DNA of 64,000 bases from Streptomyces fungicidicus (GCF_003665435.1 NZ_CP023407.1:868001-932000); one strand, 5' to 3'. Positions 1 to 8,047 are shown, counted from the stretch's first letter. Notes: generated by a model not told the origin, from the letters alone. Translations and numbers: made by a program.

Positions 1-714
1 GGGCAGCGGGCCCCGCCCTTCCCAGGTGCCCGGGATCCCGGTGGGTCTGCCGTGCGCGCGTACCGCGTCCAGAAGGTCGCGCAGCAGCCGCAGGTCCCCG
101 TGGCACAGCCGGTGCAGCCGGTTCACGGTGAGCGGCTCCGGGGTGTGGTCCGCGCCGGTGGAGAGCAGCCTCGCGGTGTCCTCCCGGGGCAGCGGACGCA
201 GCGCCAGACGGGGCAGCAGTTCCCCGGTCCACAGCCGGGCCACGGCGGCGGGCGCCGGCTCGCCGTCGGTGACCACGACCAGCAGCCGGGTGCGCCGGTG
301 CACGGCGAGCTGGTGGACCAGCGCGGCGGAGGCGTCGTCGAGCAGGTGGGCGTCGTCGACGAGCAGCGTCCGCACCCCGGAGAGGTGGTGCAGCGCGTCG
401 TGCAGGGTGACGGGGCCGGGCAGCAGCGGGGCGAAGGCGGCGAAGGGCAGCTCGCCGGCCCGCGGCGTTCCGGTGACGCGGGCGCAGTCCGAGTCGCGCG
501 AGACCTCGGTGACGAGCCGGGTCTTGCCGCGGCCCGCCGGTCCGGTCACCACCAGGCCGCGCCCCGCGCCGGTCAGCGAGCGCCGCAGCAGGTCGAGTTC
601 GTCCTGGCGGCCGGTGAACGGCCAGGGCGGCCGCAGGGTCGCCGCCTCCCTCTCGTACGGCCCGGTGGTGTCTGGTCGCAAGGTCATCACGAGAACAGGA
701 GCACGGGTACTCAT
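1..714 (-). CDS. AAA ATPase / LuxR-family type regulator, N-terminal part
   Basis: The frame is open for 238 codons from an ATG at 714 (second in-frame ATG at 687) and runs off the left edge. It contains a P-loop GPAGRGKT at about residues 58-65 and a Walker B-like LLVDDAHLL near residue 118. This is the usual start of large Streptomyces ATP-dependent LuxR (LAL) regulators, which carry an N-terminal ATPase and a C-terminal DNA-binding helix-turn-helix. The C-terminal half lies outside the window, so the LuxR assignment is inference from the ATPase type. It is divergent from the astacin-like gene at 786, with about 70 bp between them that must hold both promoters. Confidence 0.75.
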   Translation of the reverse strand, partial: MSTRAPVLVMTLRPDTTGPYEREAATLRPPWPFTGRQDELDLLRRSLTGAGRGLVVTGPAGRGKTRLVTEVSRDSDCARVTGTPRAGELPFAAFAPLLPGPVTLHDALHHLSGVRTLLVDDAHLLDDASAALVHQLAVHRRTRLLVVVTDGEPAPAAVARLWTGELLPRLALRPLPREDTARLLSTGADHTPEPLTVNRLHRLCHGDLRLLRDLLDAVRAHGRPTGIPGTWEGRGPLP

Positions 715-785
715 GCCTGATACAGGGCCACTTGAGCAGACCCCGACTCAGGCGTCCGGCGCCGCGGCACGGCAGCCTGTGGTCC

Positions 786-1871
786 ATGACCGTTCGCCAC
801 TGCTCGCTGCCGCCGCAGCCGGCCCCCGCGTATCCGCCGGGGCTGGCCGCCGAGCGGCTCGGCGCGCTGGCCGGCGGGCGGCGGCTGTGGGTCAACGGCA
901 CCGTGCTGCACTACTGCTTCTTCGACGGCGGGACGGCGGGTTCGGAGATCGCCGTTCCCGGTGCCGCGCGGACCCGTTGGGTTCCCTGGGGCGGCGCCAA
1001 GGAGCAGCAGGACGTGGTGCGCGAGTGCTTCGCCGAGTGGCAGGGTCTCGGGACGGGACTGACGTTCACCGAGGTCCGCGACCGCACCGAGGCGGAGCTG
1101 CGCATCGGGTTCCAGCCCGGTGACGGTTGCTGGTCGGCCGTGGGCAGGGAGGCGCTCCGGGTCGGCGCGCACGAGCGCACCATGAACTTCGGCTGGGACC
1201 TGACCGCTCCGGGTGAACGCGCCACGGCCCTGCACCAGATCGGGCACGCGCTCGGGATGCTGCACGAACACCAGAGCCCGCACGCCGGCATCCACTGGGA
1301 CGACGAGTCCGTCTACGCCGAACTGGCGGGCCACCCCCACCACTGGAGCCGGGAGCGGACCTACCACAACGTCCTGCGCAAGCTCGCTCCCGAGGAGGCC
1401 AACGGTGCCGTCTGGGACCCGCAGTCGATCATGCAGGACGGGTTCCCGCCGGGGCTGATACTGGAGCCGGAGCAGTACCGCGGCGGTGTGCACCCGCCCG
1501 GCGCCCTCTCGCCGGCCGACAAGGACTTCGTGCTCCGCAGGTACCCGCCGGCCGATCCGCCGCGGCCGCCCCCGCTGGTGCCGTTCCGCTCGGTGCCGCT
1601 GGGGCTGGGCGCCGGCGAGCAGGCGGACTTCCGCATCGATCCGCCGGAGACCCGCGACTACACGGTGGGCACCTTCGGCGACGCGGACAGGGTCCTCGTG
1701 CTCTTCGAGGAGCGGGACGGCGAGCCCCGCTTCCTGGCGGGCCAGGACGACGGCGGCACCCCGCGCGACGCGACCGTCGCGGCCCGGCTGGTCAAGGGCC
1801 GCCGCTACTACGTCCGGGTCCGCCTGTACTGCGCGTGGGGTCCGGGCGAGACGGCGGTCATGTGCTGGTAA
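786..1871 (+). CDS. Astacin-like (M12) metallopeptidase homologue with altered zinc motif, probable pseudoprotease
   Basis: The 361-residue product follows the astacin/M12 layout: a zinc-site helix at about residues 150-165 and a Met-turn-like SIMQDGF near 214-220, then a C-terminal beta-rich domain of about 100 residues. The zinc motif reads HQIGHALGMLHEHQSP. The three histidines (150, 154, 160) are intact, but the general-base glutamate of HExxH is a glutamine (codon CAG). Known M12 enzymes need that glutamate, so I infer a zinc-binding but catalytically weak or inactive protein. There is no signal peptide, so it is probably cytoplasmic. An upstream TTG at 732 is in frame, but the ATG at 786 fits the start of the conserved region better. 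The neighbouring ATPase regulator is divergent. Confidence 0.75.
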   Translation: MTVRHCSLPPQPAPAYPPGLAAERLGALAGGRRLWVNGTVLHYCFFDGGTAGSEIAVPGAARTRWVPWGGAKEQQDVVRECFAEWQGLGTGLTFTEVRDRTEAELRIGFQPGDGCWSAVGREALRVGAHERTMNFGWDLTAPGERATALHQIGHALGMLHEHQSPHAGIHWDDESVYAELAGHPHHWSRERTYHNVLRKLAPEEANGAVWDPQSIMQDGFPPGLILEPEQYRGGVHPPGALSPADKDFVLRRYPPADPPRPPPLVPFRSVPLGLGAGEQADFRIDPPETRDYTVGTFGDADRVLVLFEERDGEPRFLAGQDDGGTPRDATVAARLVKGRRYYVRVRLYCAWGPGETAVMCW

Positions 1872-1920
1872 CGGCACCGGCCGCGCACACCAGAGCCATT
1901 TCCGGCGCCGGGGGAGCGGC

Positions 1921-1959
1921 CGGAGGGCGTCACCTTCAGGGGGAGGGTGACGTTCTCCG
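1921..1959. terminator. Hairpin downstream of the astacin-like gene
   Basis: Interrupted inverted repeat CGGAG..CGTCACC / GGTGACG..CTCCG, about 50 bp after the stop at 1871. It probably ends the plus-strand transcript. There is no T-tract, which is usual in Streptomyces. Confidence 0.45.
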
Positions 1960-1972
1960 GCCCGCGCGCAAC

Positions 1973-2014
1973 GGCCGGGAGCCCCACCGGATTCCTCCGG
2001 CAGGGCTCCCGGCC
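1973..2014. terminator. Hairpin terminator 3' of tRNA-Pro copy 1
   Basis: Perfect 12-bp arms GGCCGGGAGCCC / GGGCTCCCGGCC with an 18-nt loop, immediately 3' of the tRNA on the minus strand. A rho-independent-type stop for the tRNA transcript. Confidence 0.6.
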
Positions 2015-2022
2015 GACTTCTG

Positions 2023-2096
<74 letters not shown>

Positions 2097-2164
2097 ATGC
2101 GTTTCGCGTGGCGAACCACGTGATCACGCAGGTCAACAGTACCCCATCGGGACGGGGAGGCCGC

Positions 2165-3493
2165 TCAGCCGGTGACGGCCGGCCGCCTCGGCAGGCCGTC
2201 CCGCTCCGCCGAGCGCGCGGTCCGCAGCGCGGCGACGCCGATGAAGACCATCGACGCCGTGCCCGCCAGGGCGAAGGCCGTGAAGCCCCAGTCGCCCCGG
2301 TCCGCGGCGAGCAGCTGGCCGCCCAGCCACGGCCCGAAGACCGCGCCGAAGCGGCCCATGCCGGAGGTCCAGCCGACCGCCGTGGCGCGGTGCGCGGGGG
2401 CGGAGCCGATGGACACGGTCGCGTAGATCATCGTCTGGGCGCTGTTGAGGAACACCCCGGTGAGGAAGACGACCACGAAGGTCAGGGCCAGCGGCATGTG
2501 GACGCTGAGCAGGAACACGCCGCCGGCGGTCAGCGCGAACCAGATCGCCGAGATGCGCGGGGCGCCGAAGCGGTCGGAGGCCCGGCCGGCGACCAGCATG
2601 CCGACGATGCCGCCGAGGTTGAACAGCACGACGAAGGTGAGCGCGGAGCCGAGCTCGTAGCCCTCGCCGCGCATCAGGGTGGGCAGCCAGGTGGCGACGC
2701 CGTAGACGAGGAGCAGGCCGCCGAAGGAGGCCAGCCAGTACAGCAGCGTCTGGACCCATTCGCCGCCGCGGAACAGGTCGAGCAGGTTGGCCCAGCGGGC
2801 GCCGGCCACGGGCTTGCCGGTGGCGCCGGCGGGCAGCTCGGCGTCGTAGCGGGAGGCCAGCGCGCGGGCCTCCTCGAGGCGTCCGCGGGCGACGAGGAAG
2901 CTCAGCGACTCGGGCAGGAACCGGGCGAGCACGGGGACGAAGAGCAGGGGGGCCACACAGACCCAGAAGGCGGCGCGCCAGCCGAGCGGTTCGACGATCC
3001 ACAGGGCCACGTAGGCGGAGAGGATGCCGCCGGCGTGGTGGGCGGTCATCAGCAGGCCGATGGTGAGGGCGGCGCGGGCGCGCGGGGCGTAGTCGGAGAC
3101 CATGCTGATCGCGGTGGGCAGGAGGCCGCCGAGGCCGATGCCGGCCAGGGTCCGGCCGAGGCCGAAGACGGCGACGCCGCCGGAGACCGCGCAGAGGCCG
3201 GAGGCCAGCGAGAACAGCGTGACGCAGGAGACCATCAGCTTCTTGCGGCCGATGCGGTCGGCGACGGTGCCCGCGGTCAGCGCGCCGACGAGCATGCCGA
3301 AGGTGGCGTAGCTGCCGAGGTCGCCGGCCTGGGCCGAGGTGATGCCGAGGGCCTTCTCCTCGAGCATGTGGGGCAGGACCGAGCCGTAGATGAACATGTC
3401 CAGGCCGTCGAAGAGGACGGCGAGCCAGCACAGGCCGACGACCAGCAGGGCCAGTCTGCTGCCGCGGGCGGACAGCGCGGAGGAGGAGGACAT
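2165..3493 (-). CDS. MFS aromatic acid:H+ symporter (AAHS family)
   Basis: The 442-residue protein has about 12 predicted membrane segments. It carries the AAHS signatures DGLDMFIYGSVLP in TM1 and GTVADRIGRKK in the loop between TM2 and TM3. The family imports benzoate-type acids such as 4-hydroxybenzoate, protocatechuate, gentisate and gallate with protons across the cytoplasmic membrane. The start is the ATG at 3493, behind GAGAGGAAA; an upstream in-frame start lacks a ribosome site. It is the last gene of the aromatic cassette but has its own promoter: a strong hairpin separates it from the dioxygenase gene, and a TGTCAAC-N6-GTTGACA palindrome covers its -35 region. I infer that it imports the ring substrate of the upstream enzymes. 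The specific acid is not readable from sequence. Confidence 0.85.
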   Translation of the reverse strand: MSSSSALSARGSRLALLVVGLCWLAVLFDGLDMFIYGSVLPHMLEEKALGITSAQAGDLGSYATFGMLVGALTAGTVADRIGRKKLMVSCVTLFSLASGLCAVSGGVAVFGLGRTLAGIGLGGLLPTAISMVSDYAPRARAALTIGLLMTAHHAGGILSAYVALWIVEPLGWRAAFWVCVAPLLFVPVLARFLPESLSFLVARGRLEEARALASRYDAELPAGATGKPVAGARWANLLDLFRGGEWVQTLLYWLASFGGLLLVYGVATWLPTLMRGEGYELGSALTFVVLFNLGGIVGMLVAGRASDRFGAPRISAIWFALTAGGVFLLSVHMPLALTFVVVFLTGVFLNSAQTMIYATVSIGSAPAHRATAVGWTSGMGRFGAVFGPWLGGQLLAADRGDWGFTAFALAGTASMVFIGVAALRTARSAERDGLPRRPAVTG

Positions 3494-3555
3494 CGTTGTT
3501 TTCCTCTCGTCCAGGAGGAGTTGCCTGGAGGGGACGTGTGATGGAGCGACGCTAG

Positions 3556-3592
3556 GGACCCCGCCCAAGTAGTGTCAACGCTTTTGTTGACA
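3556..3592 (-). promoter_or_regulatory. Promoter and GntR operator site A for the AAHS transporter
   Basis: Perfect inverted repeat TGTCAAC-GCTTTT-GTTGACA at 3573-3592. On the minus strand its promoter-side arm supplies a consensus -35 (TTGACA), with TAGCGT 18 bp further on as a candidate -10. A repressor bound here would block the promoter. The same half-site TGTCAAC with the same 6-bp spacer recurs in front of the gntR gene at 7915, which suggests a shared regulator. Confidence 0.6.
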
Positions 3593-3609
3593 ATCTCAGC
3601 GACAATTCA

Positions 3610-3645
3610 GGGGCGGGTCGCGCACGGACGTGCGCGACCCGCCCC
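3610..3645. terminator. Strong hairpin terminator after the extradiol dioxygenase gene
   Basis: Perfect 16-bp GC-rich arms with a GGAC tetraloop, lying 18 bp past the stop codon of the dioxygenase gene (3663) on the minus strand. It separates the catabolic operon from the transporter unit. Confidence 0.75.
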
Positions 3646-3662
3646 CGGTGGTGCGGCGTGCG

Positions 3663-4613
3663 TCAGGCGACCGGCGGTGTGCCGTGGGTGTGGAACGACT
3701 CGATGGTCCTCAGGCCCCAGGCCTGCCCCTTGGCGCGCTCCGCCTCGGTCCAGGTGATCAGCGGCCAGTCGGGGGCCAGCACCAGACGGGTGAGCGGATT
3801 GCACAGTTCGATGCGGTTGCCCCCCGGCTCGTAGACGTAGAGGAAGAACGTCTGCTGGATGGCGTGCTTGTGCGGGCCCGTCTCGATGAACACGCCGGTG
3901 TCGATGGCGAGGTCGGCGGCGCGCAGGATGTCCTCACGGGTGTCGGCCGCGAAGGCGATGTGGTGGAGCCGGCCGGAGGAGCCGGTCCAGTCCTCGGTGT
4001 AGACGACGTCGTACGACTTGTCCGTGAAGGTCAGCCAACGGGCCGCGATCCTCCCGGAGTCGAGCCGGATCTGCTCGGTGGGCCGGGCGCCCAGGAGCTG
4101 TTCCTGGAACTCGGCGTTGGCGAGCACGTCGGCGGCGAGGAAGTTGACGTGGTCGAGGCGGCGTACGCCGACGCCCCGGTTGGGCCTGGCCTGCGGCTGG
4201 TTCTTCAGCGCCGGCTTCAGCTCGTCGGGGGCCCGGTAGTGCTCGCTCTCCCAGTACAGGGCGTGCTCGTGGCCGTCGGGGTCGGCGGTGAGGTAGAGCT
4301 TGCCGAGGCCGGGCTCGTCCTCGGCCCACCTCCCGGGGCGTCCCGCCGCCTCCAGGGCCGCCACCCTGCGCCGCAGCGCCTCCTCGCCGGAGGCGCGCAG
4401 CGCGAGCCGGCCGAGTCCGGGCCGGTCACGGGCGGTCAGCACCAGGCTGTGGTGTTCGTAGTCGTCGTAGGTACGCAGGTAGACGGTGTCGCCGTCCTGG
4501 CCGTTGACGGTCAGTCCGAGGTAGTCGGTGAAGAAGGCGACGCTGGCGTCCAGATCGGGTGTGAACAGCTGGGCGTGGCCGACATGGGCGATGTCACCGA
4601 GCGGCGGAGTCAC
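3663..4613 (-). CDS. Type I (VOC-fold) extradiol ring-cleavage dioxygenase
   Basis: 316 residues with two tandem vicinal-oxygen-chelate domains (about 8-125 and 150-285), as in catechol 2,3-dioxygenase and homoprotocatechuate 2,3-dioxygenase. All three predicted Fe(II) ligands are visible in the C-terminal domain: His155 (RLDHVNF), His217 or His218 (RLHHIAF) and Glu269 (NRIEL), with the usual HKH and Tyr near 248-261. The start is the GTG at 4613 behind CTGGAGG; it overlaps the end of the tautomerase gene by 20 nt, so translation is coupled. The neighbours are the three enzymes that process 4-oxalomesaconate, the product of gallate 4,5-cleavage. I infer that it opens gallate or a related carboxylated catechol. 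The classical gallate and protocatechuate 4,5-dioxygenases belong to the unrelated LigAB class. The substrate is therefore uncertain. Confidence 0.8.
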   Translation of the reverse strand: MTPPLGDIAHVGHAQLFTPDLDASVAFFTDYLGLTVNGQDGDTVYLRTYDDYEHHSLVLTARDRPGLGRLALRASGEEALRRRVAALEAAGRPGRWAEDEPGLGKLYLTADPDGHEHALYWESEHYRAPDELKPALKNQPQARPNRGVGVRRLDHVNFLAADVLANAEFQEQLLGARPTEQIRLDSGRIAARWLTFTDKSYDVVYTEDWTGSSGRLHHIAFAADTREDILRAADLAIDTGVFIETGPHKHAIQQTFFLYVYEPGGNRIELCNPLTRLVLAPDWPLITWTEAERAKGQAWGLRTIESFHTHGTPPVA

Positions 4614-5709
4614 GGGTGCCTCCAGGGAGTTGGGCGGGAGTCGGCGCCGTCCCGGCGGACCGGGGGAAGACGGTGCCGTCGAAGATCTTGCGCGCGGTGC
4701 GCACGACGGCGGTACGGCGGACCACGGCGGAGCCGGGGTCGACGCGGACGTCGACCTCCAGGAAGCCGGTGGGGTGTTCGACCCGCACCCGGTCGCCGGA
4801 TCCGGGGAGCCGGGCGATCCCCTCCCCCACACCGCCCGGGACGCGCAGTCCGGCCGCCACGCTCGCGGCGCCCAGGACGCCGATGGAGGTGTGGCAGCGC
4901 ACCGGGATGAAGGTGCGGGTGGTGACGGCGCCGCCGTGCCGGGGCGGGGCGAGCAGGGTCAGTTTGGGTACGGTGGCGCCCTCGACGTCCCCGAGGCCCA
5001 TCAGGTGTCCGGCCGCCAGCCGGATCTCCCGGAGCCGGCCGGCGAGTGCCGTGTCCTGTTCCAGCTCGGCGGGCGTCTCGTACCCCGTGACCCGCAGCGC
5101 GGCGGCGGGGATCAGCACGACCGGCATCCCGTTGTCGACGCAGGTCACCTCGGTGCCGGCGATCGTGTCGCGGACGTTGCCGGTGGGCAGCAGCGGTCCG
5201 GCGCCCTGCGGGAACTCGATGACGACCGGGGCGGCCGTGCCCGGCACCCCGGAAATTGCGGCGGTACCGGTGTGGTCGACGCGTCCGCCCGGGGTCGGGA
5301 AGGTGGCGACGGCGCGTTCGCCGGTGTTGAGCATGCGGATGCGTACGGAGGTCCGGTCGTCCCCGGCCGGCACCAGCCCGCGCTCGACGGCGAACGGGCC
5401 CACCCCGGCGAGGATGTTGCCGCAGTTCTGTCGGTCGGTGACCTCGGGCGCGTCCACGGCGACCTGGAGGAACAGGTAGTCGACGTCCGCGTCCGGGTCG
5501 GCCGAGCGGGAGACCACGGCGACCTTGCTGGTCAGCGGGTGACCGCCGCCCAGGCCGTCGATCTGTCGCGGGTCGGGGCTGCCCATGATCCGCAGCAGCA
5601 GGGCGTCCCGGGCCGCGGCGTCGGCGGGCAGGTCGCCGGCGAGGAAGTAGGCCCCCTTGGAGGTGCCGCCGCGCATCAGCGTGCAGCGCACCTCCTCGCC
5701 GCCGGTCAC
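4594..5709 (-). CDS. galD: 4-oxalomesaconate tautomerase (PrpF/GalD family)
   Basis: 371 residues of the PrpF/diaminopimelate-epimerase-like fold. It begins CTLMRGGTSKGAYFLAGDLP, the diagnostic N-terminus of PrpF/GalD proteins, and has the conserved cysteine regions NCGNILAGVGPF and CHTSIGVLGA. GalD converts the keto form of 4-oxalomesaconate to the enol form used by the hydratase. The start is GTG at 5709, overlapping the aldolase stop by 4 nt (GTGA). The neighbours on both sides belong to the same pathway, so oxalomesaconate is a better guess than the methylaconitate substrate of PrpF itself. Confidence 0.8.
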   Translation of the reverse strand: MTGGEEVRCTLMRGGTSKGAYFLAGDLPADAAARDALLLRIMGSPDPRQIDGLGGGHPLTSKVAVVSRSADPDADVDYLFLQVAVDAPEVTDRQNCGNILAGVGPFAVERGLVPAGDDRTSVRIRMLNTGERAVATFPTPGGRVDHTGTAAISGVPGTAAPVVIEFPQGAGPLLPTGNVRDTIAGTEVTCVDNGMPVVLIPAAALRVTGYETPAELEQDTALAGRLREIRLAAGHLMGLGDVEGATVPKLTLLAPPRHGGAVTTRTFIPVRCHTSIGVLGAASVAAGLRVPGGVGEGIARLPGSGDRVRVEHPTGFLEVDVRVDPGSAVVRRTAVVRTARKIFDGTVFPRSAGTAPTPAQLPGGTRDSAAR

Positions 5710-6413
5710 GGCCGTCCCCCCGCGGTGTACTCGTCGTACGACCGGTAGGTGACGCCGAGTTCCTTCAGCCTCTCCCTCAGTCCGTAGCGGTCCAGGCCGA
5801 GTTGCCCCTCGATGAAGGCGGCGCGCGAGGCGGCCTCCTTCTTCTCGCGGGCCTCGGAGGCCTCGGCGACCCGCCGGGCGCTCTCGCGGGGCACGACCAC
5901 CACGCCGTCGTCGTCGGCGACGATCACGTCACCGGGGCGGATCACCCGGCCGTCGACCGCGACCGGCACGTTGACCGAACCGCCGGTGGCCTTCACGGTG
6001 CCCTGCGCGGAGACCGCGCGGGACCAGGCTGCGAAGCCCAGCTCGCGCAGCTCCTGGGTGTCGCGGATGCCCGCGTCGATGACCAGGCCGCGCACGCCGC
6101 GCCGTCGCAGCGCGGTGGCGAACAGTTCGCCGAACATGCCGTCGGTGGACGGGGAGGTGGTGGTGACGACCAGGATGTCGCCCTCGCCGCACTGCTCCAC
6201 GGCGGCGTGGATCATCAGGTTGTCGCCGGGCCAGGAGAGCACGGTGACCGCGGTGCCCGCGACGCGTACGCCCTGCTGGATGGGCCGTATCCCCGGTCCG
6301 AGCAGCCCGGTGCGGCCCATGGCCTCACTGATCGTGGCCACGCCGTATCCGGCGAGCGCCTCGACGTCCTCGGCTTCGGCCTTGGGGGGGTTGGTGACGA
6401 CGACGCCGCTCAT
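5706..6413 (-). CDS. ligK: 4-carboxy-4-hydroxy-2-oxoadipate (HMG/CHA) aldolase, RraA-like fold
   Basis: 235 residues of the RraA/LigK family. It has the phosphate/pyruvate-enolate loop around GELFATALRRRGVRG and the metal/arginine motif GLVIDAGIRDTQEL, in which Arg-Asp binds substrate and divalent metal in the characterised class II pyruvate aldolases. The reaction splits 4-carboxy-4-hydroxy-2-oxoadipate into pyruvate and oxaloacetate, the last step of the oxalomesaconate route. The start is ATG at 6413 in a 4-nt ATGA overlap with the preceding hydratase gene. RraA-fold proteins also include non-enzymatic RNase E regulators, but the pathway context argues for the aldolase. Confidence 0.82.
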   Translation of the reverse strand: MSGVVVTNPPKAEAEDVEALAGYGVATISEAMGRTGLLGPGIRPIQQGVRVAGTAVTVLSWPGDNLMIHAAVEQCGEGDILVVTTTSPSTDGMFGELFATALRRRGVRGLVIDAGIRDTQELRELGFAAWSRAVSAQGTVKATGGSVNVPVAVDGRVIRPGDVIVADDDGVVVVPRESARRVAEASEAREKKEAASRAAFIEGQLGLDRYGLRERLKELGVTYRSYDEYTAGGRP

Positions 6414-7162
6414 GCGAGCTCCTTCGCGATCTGCGGGTACGGGCGCATGAACGCCTCGGCCATGGTCGTGTGCGGCAGGCCGAGGTTCGGGCCCGCGTTG
6501 CGCTTGAGCTGGACGCCGCGGCGGACGGCCAGGTCGGTGTAGTAGTCCCACAGGTGCCGCTGGGCGCCGAGGCACTCCATCGCCTCGCGCTTGGTCTCCC
6601 ACACCTCGGTGATGTCCAGGAGCACTTCGGGCCGGAAACCGCTCATCTCGGGCTGGTGCGGCTCGAAGAAGAAGACGGGCGGGGCTCCGATGATCTCTCC
6701 CTGGCCCGGGTAGCCGATGGCCTGGGCGAGGACGCGGGCCTCCAGGGCCATGCGGTGGGCGGCCGGATGGTCGCCGTTGTACGGGTCCTCGGCGGGGTGG
6801 GTGAGTACCACGTCGGGCTGGGTGGCGCGGTAGACCCCGACCAGCCGGTCGGTCAGTTCGGGGGTGGCGAGCAGCGGGTAGTCACCGGCGTCGAAGAAGA
6901 GGACCTCGGCGCCGAGGGCCGCGGCGGCCCTCTCGGCCTCCTCCCGGCGCATCGCCTTGATCTCGTCCAGTTTCCTCCCCTCGCGCCAGGCCTTGGCGGA
7001 CTCGCCGCGCTCGCCGAAGGTCAGGCACGCGATGGTGACCTTCTCCCCGCGCGAGGCGGCCAGGGCGATGGCGCCGCCCGCCCGCCACACGAAGTCACCC
7101 GCGTGCGCGGTGACGACGAGCGTCGATCGGGGCACCGCGGCGGGCGCGTCGGCATGCGTCAT
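6410..7162 (-). CDS. galB: 4-oxalomesaconate hydratase, PIG-L type (GalB)
   Basis: 250 residues of the PIG-L/LmbE zinc-hydrolase fold. The first metal motif reads AHAGDFVWRAGG rather than the AHPDDE of deacetylases, which is the pattern of GalB-type hydratases. A second motif, GDHPAAH, supplies the other histidines. GalB adds water to enol-4-oxalomesaconate, giving 4-carboxy-4-hydroxy-2-oxoadipate for the aldolase encoded next. The start is ATG at 7162 with GGAGAT upstream. It is the first enzyme gene of the operon, 48 bp after the gntR stop. A true sugar deacetylase is the alternative, but the variant motif and neighbours make that unlikely. Confidence 0.8.
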   Translation of the reverse strand: MTHADAPAAVPRSTLVVTAHAGDFVWRAGGAIALAASRGEKVTIACLTFGERGESAKAWREGRKLDEIKAMRREEAERAAAALGAEVLFFDAGDYPLLATPELTDRLVGVYRATQPDVVLTHPAEDPYNGDHPAAHRMALEARVLAQAIGYPGQGEIIGAPPVFFFEPHQPEMSGFRPEVLLDITEVWETKREAMECLGAQRHLWDYYTDLAVRRGVQLKRNAGPNLGLPHTTMAEAFMRPYPQIAKELA

Positions 7163-7210
7163 GACTGAGGATCTCCTTGGTGACAGGTGACGCCCGCCCC
7201 GGTGCGTGCG

Positions 7211-7861
7211 TCAGTCGCGCAGCGCCTCGATCACGCTGGCGAGGTGGGCGCGGACGGCTTCCTCGGCCGCCCGCGGGTCCCTGGCCGCGATCGCCTCGAT
7301 CATGGCCAGGTGCTCGTTCAGGGATTGCTGGGGCCGCCCCGGCCGCAGCGCCAGCTGGAAGCGATGACGCACCAGTTGGGCGTTGAGCCGCTCCAGGAGT
7401 TCCACGGCCGTCAGCTGGCCGGAGAACTCCCGCACCTTGGCGTGGAGTTCGTGGTTGAGGTCCGAGTAGGTGAGCGGCTCGCCATCGGCCACGGCCTTGC
7501 GCATCGCCGTGCCCAGGTCCTGGAGCTCGGTGACCTGCGCGTCGGTGACGGCCGCCGCCGCCTTCGCCGCGCAGAGACCTTCCAGGACCAGACGGCACTC
7601 GGTGATGGCGACCGCCTCGTCCACGGTCACCACCCGCACCCGTGAACCACGGTTGCGGATCCGCTCCACGAGCCCCTGGGACTCCAGCTCGATCAGCGCG
7701 GCCCGGATGCTGGCCCGGGTCACACCGAACTGCTCGGCCAGTTCGTTCTCCACCAGCCGCTGCGCCGGCGCCATCTCGCCGCGCAGGATCGCCTCCCGCA
7801 ACTGCCCGAGCGCGAGCCGTCTGGCCTGCTCCCCGGTGCCCGGTCCGGCTTGGTTCGGCAT
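7211..7861 (-). CDS. GntR-family regulator, FCD (FadR) subgroup
   Basis: 216 residues: an N-terminal winged helix (about 15-78) and a C-terminal all-helical FCD domain with acidic and histidine residues (DLNHELH near 135-140, LNEHLAMI near 181-188) typical of the metal-assisted ligand pocket. The start is ATG at 7861 with GGGAGGG six bases before it. It is transcribed in the same direction as the galB-ligK-galD-dioxygenase genes and is probably the first gene of that operon. FCD regulators usually repress carboxylate catabolism until the acid or an intermediate binds. TGTCAAC palindromes at 7915 and 3573 are the likely operators. Confidence 0.88.
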   Translation of the reverse strand: MPNQAGPGTGEQARRLALGQLREAILRGEMAPAQRLVENELAEQFGVTRASIRAALIELESQGLVERIRNRGSRVRVVTVDEAVAITECRLVLEGLCAAKAAAAVTDAQVTELQDLGTAMRKAVADGEPLTYSDLNHELHAKVREFSGQLTAVELLERLNAQLVRHRFQLALRPGRPQQSLNEHLAMIEAIAARDPRAAEEAVRAHLASVIEALRD

Positions 7862-7914
7862 GGTTGCCCTCCCTGTGTGAGTGCTTGCTGAACGTAAATC
7901 TAGCCAGACAGCAC

Positions 7915-7984
7915 TGTCAACAATTTTGTTCGCCAAAATGCGGGCAAGCCCGCGTCGCATGTTTGTCCTGTCAAACGGTTGACA
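7915..7984. promoter_or_regulatory. Divergent promoter region with GntR operator sites B and C
   Basis: Site B at 7915-7934 is TGTCAAC-AATTTT-GTTCGCC, the same first arm and spacer as site A. On the minus strand it gives a -35 TTGACA for gntR. Site C at 7969-7984 is the dyad TGTCAA-ACGG-TTGACA, whose right arm gives a -35 TTGACA for the plus-strand oxidoreductase gene at 8048. TTGACA is also the general sigma-70-type -35 hexamer, so part of the likeness could come from that; the perfect dyads are the stronger evidence. Confidence 0.55.
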
Positions 7985-8047
7985 TGATCCTTCGTCCCGC
8001 ACAGGGTGGGCGGGACAGCACAGGGAACGGGCCGGAGTGAGGCTTTC

